A DNA stretch of 5,548 nucleotides from Verrucomicrobiota bacterium (GTDB lineage Bacteria; Verrucomicrobiota; Verrucomicrobiia; Opitutales; Seribacteraceae), in assembly GCA_030830145.1 (NCBI GenBank), contig JAURNO010000283.1, forward strand, positions 1-5,548. Direction: 5' to 3'. Under the pieces are notes generated by a model. That model was given only the letters and a program-made list of their open reading frames with translations. It had not been told where the DNA came from and ran no database searches. Numbering within the stretch: position 1 is the stretch's first letter; each line of letters opens with the position of its first letter. The translations under genes were made by a program, and so were the position numbers. Shown here piece by piece: positions 1 to 5,548 of the stretch.

Positions 1-3819
<3,819 letters not shown>

Positions 3820-3830
3820 GCAACCGATCC

Positions 3831-5548
3831 GTGAGGCTCCGCATTCTCCTGCCCCCCACCCTCGCAGGGTGCGTCCAGAGAAACGCCATCCCGGCCAAAA
3901 TCGAGCTCGAAGACGAAGAGGGCGAACGCATCTCCCCCGAAAAAGCCGACCACGCGGCCTTCGGCGAGCTCTCCGATTCCGAACGATCTTCTCTCTTTGC
4001 CCTCTCCCAATGGTGTGGCGGAAAAATTTCCTCCTTCATTCAGCTCGACCTCGCCCAAGCCGGGGAACTTCTCAAACTCCTCCACGAGGTTTCCTGCTTT
4101 TACCCGGCCAACAACCCGGATCAGGCCATCGAATGGTCAAACGGCGAGCTACTCGGAGTAAGCGACTTCATCCCTCTCCCCGAAACCGAACGTCCACGCC
4201 CGGTTCGCGAAATCAGGGACGAACCCGAAGAAGAACCCGAACCCGTTTTCGACGAACCCGAATACGAAGGCCCTCCCATCGAAGTCGAAGGTTCAAACGA
4301 ATATTTGCGCCTCATCCTCCCTTCCACCAACCATCCCGGCTACAAGGAAGTCCTGCGCCTGATGCGCGAATGGAACTTTCTTCGCGATCGCAACCACCGG
4401 CACTGGTGGTGGTTACGCGACCCCTCTAAAGTTCTCGACTTCCTCGCCACCCATCAGGAAGAACTCGAACTCGACTACGAAGCTGAATTCACCGAAAACT
4501 TCCGTCAACTCACCTCTGGTATACAACGGGCCGAACTACGTACCTCGGCCAGCGAGTCGGACGAGGACGGAGCCGAGGTCGAAGTACGCATCGAAGCCGG
4601 TGACGTCCCCCCGGACGAGCTTGAGCATGCCCTCGCCACCGGGCAAAATCACGTCCGCCACGACAACAAAGTCTATTTGCTCACCCGCGACCTACTCGAC
4701 AAAGCAACCGAACTCCAACGACGCATCTCGGGCAACCCGGATGCCCTCCTCCTGGCACGGGCCAGCCACCGGGTGGAAAAATTCCAAGCCCCCTCCGTGG
4801 AAGATTTCCTTTTGCAAGCCGACCCTCGTTTCCAGCCACCCGCCCGATGGAAAAAACGGAGTGCCGCCCTGCGCGATTTATCCTCCCTGCCTTCTCCAAG
4901 CCTCGACAAAACCCTTGAATCCATCCTGCGGCCTTACCAAAAAACCGGCGTGGCCTGGCTCCTTCACCTCTTCCGCAACGAACTCGGCGGCATCCTCGCA
5001 GACGAAATGGGACTGGGCAAAACCCTTCAAGCCCTTGGCCTCCTGACCGCCCTGCGAATGGAACAGGGCTTTTCCAAAACCTCCCTCGTGGTATGCCCCG
5101 CCACCCTGCTCGAGAACTGGAGACGGGAAGCCCAACGCTTCTGTCCTGATTTTTCCGTCCTCGTCCACCATGGACCCGATCGGGCCGAAGAATCGGCCGC
5201 TCTGGGCAAACCCGACCTCGTCATCACCTCTTACGGGACCCTCGTGCGGGACCTCGACCTCTTCCAACGGATTCCTTTCCTCTGCGTGATCGGGGATGAA
5301 GCCCAGCACCTCAAAAACCGCAAAACCCAGAACGCCCAAGCCATGTCCTCCCTTTCCTCGGACGGGCGTGTTTTGCTCACTGGCACCCCAATCGAGAACA
5401 GCGTATCCGACTTACTCTCTCTGCTTGAATTCCTCCTTCCAGGGTCCCGCCCCGAGCTTCCTCCCACTTCCCGCGGAGATGAACGCATTTGGCACGAACA
5501 ACGCATCCTTAGGGAAGCGGACCCCTACCTCCTGCGCCGGAGCAAAAG
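3831..5548 (+). CDS. SNF2-family DNA-dependent ATPase/helicase, 3' end outside window
   Basis: This is an open frame of 572 codons running off the window. SNF2 proteins use ATP to translocate on double-stranded DNA and remodel protein-DNA complexes; the specific role here is unknown. The ATPase core starts near LRPYQKTGVAWLL (Gln370). It continues with Walker A DEMGLGKT (391-398, Lys397), motif Ia CPATLLENW (422-430), ITSYGTL, the Walker B box GDEAQHLKN (488-496, DEAQ variant usual in this bacterial group), motif III LLTGTPIENS (515-524) and DPYLLRRSK at the visible end. Residues about 249-350 (EVEVRIEAGDVPP onward) resemble the bacterial SNF2-associated region that precedes the ATPase. The first 240 residues match nothing I recognise and include an acidic linker at 130-154. 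Motifs IV-VI must lie beyond 5548. I chose GTG 3831 because it begins 11 bases after the alaS stop, and the first in-frame ATG, near 4362, would drop about 177 residues. No clear Shine-Dalgarno is visible, so coupling to alaS translation is plausible. Confidence 0.92.
   Translation, partial: MRLRILLPPTLAGCVQRNAIPAKIELEDEEGERISPEKADHAAFGELSDSERSSLFALSQWCGGKISSFIQLDLAQAGELLKLLHEVSCFYPANNPDQAIEWSNGELLGVSDFIPLPETERPRPVREIRDEPEEEPEPVFDEPEYEGPPIEVEGSNEYLRLILPSTNHPGYKEVLRLMREWNFLRDRNHRHWWWLRDPSKVLDFLATHQEELELDYEAEFTENFRQLTSGIQRAELRTSASESDEDGAEVEVRIEAGDVPPDELEHALATGQNHVRHDNKVYLLTRDLLDKATELQRRISGNPDALLLARASHRVEKFQAPSVEDFLLQADPRFQPPARWKKRSAALRDLSSLPSPSLDKTLESILRPYQKTGVAWLLHLFRNELGGILADEMGLGKTLQALGLLTALRMEQGFSKTSLVVCPATLLENWRREAQRFCPDFSVLVHHGPDRAEESAALGKPDLVITSYGTLVRDLDLFQRIPFLCVIGDEAQHLKNRKTQNAQAMSSLSSDGRVLLTGTPIENSVSDLLSLLEFLLPGSRPELPPTSRGDERIWHEQRILREADPYLLRRSK

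Noticed and set aside
3831..3872. Lipoprotein-like LAGC at residues 11-14 of the SNF2 protein
   Set aside because: The preceding segment is short and contains two prolines, so it is a poor signal peptide. A DNA-dependent ATPase is cytoplasmic, so the lipobox resemblance is taken as chance.
4392..4414. Hairpin-like AACCACC ... GGTGGTT in the SNF2 gene
   Set aside because: The right arm is produced by three tandem TGG codons. It sits within coding sequence with no T tract or regulatory context, so it is probably incidental.
3869..4429. 186-codon plus-strand frame inside the SNF2 region
   Set aside because: It is an alternative frame of the SNF2 gene. Its translation is rich in Arg, Pro and Ser with no domain, whereas the frame from 3831 continues into unmistakable ATPase motifs.

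Overview
The window reads as a stretch of ordinary bacterial chromosome carrying two housekeeping enzymes and the first half of a large helicase-like ATPase, all on the + strand and almost gapless. Codons favour C or G in the third position, and the DNA is moderately GC-rich. From memory, the AlaS wording (an N-terminus with [11 protein letters not shown], a long aminoacylation domain with a segment reading SNYDTDVF) and the DEAQHLKN box of the SNF2 protein look most like Verrucomicrobiota, perhaps Opitutae/Puniceicoccales. That placement is tentative. No tRNA, rRNA, CRISPR array, insertion sequence or convincing terminator was seen.

Layout: 1-27 is a short leader. From 28 to 3819 runs one uninterrupted reading frame of 1263 residues that contains two complete proteins in tandem. 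The first is 3-isopropylmalate dehydrogenase (LeuB, about 367 residues) and the second is alanyl-tRNA synthetase (AlaS, 891 residues from its own ATG at 1144). Eleven bases after the alaS stop, at GTG 3831, a SNF2-family ATPase gene begins. It is still open at the window edge (572 codons seen), so its second RecA-like helicase half lies outside.

The notable point is the missing stop codon between leuB and alaS. Where LeuB should end, the frame reads TGG (1129-1131), GGA, GAA, TTT, CGC and then the AlaS ATG. The TGG overlaps a good Shine-Dalgarno (GGGGAG, 1130-1135) with standard spacing to the AlaS ATG. The simplest reading is that two adjacent genes became fused by one stop-to-Trp substitution. 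A small indel near the 3' end of leuB, or a sequencing error, would look much the same. AlaS probably can still be made alone from its internal start.

Functionally, LeuB makes the leucine precursor 2-oxoisocaproate, AlaS charges tRNA-Ala, and the SNF2 protein is a predicted DNA-dependent ATPase. Nothing in the sequence links them in one pathway. They look like a co-directional, probably co-transcribed cluster rather than a dedicated system.
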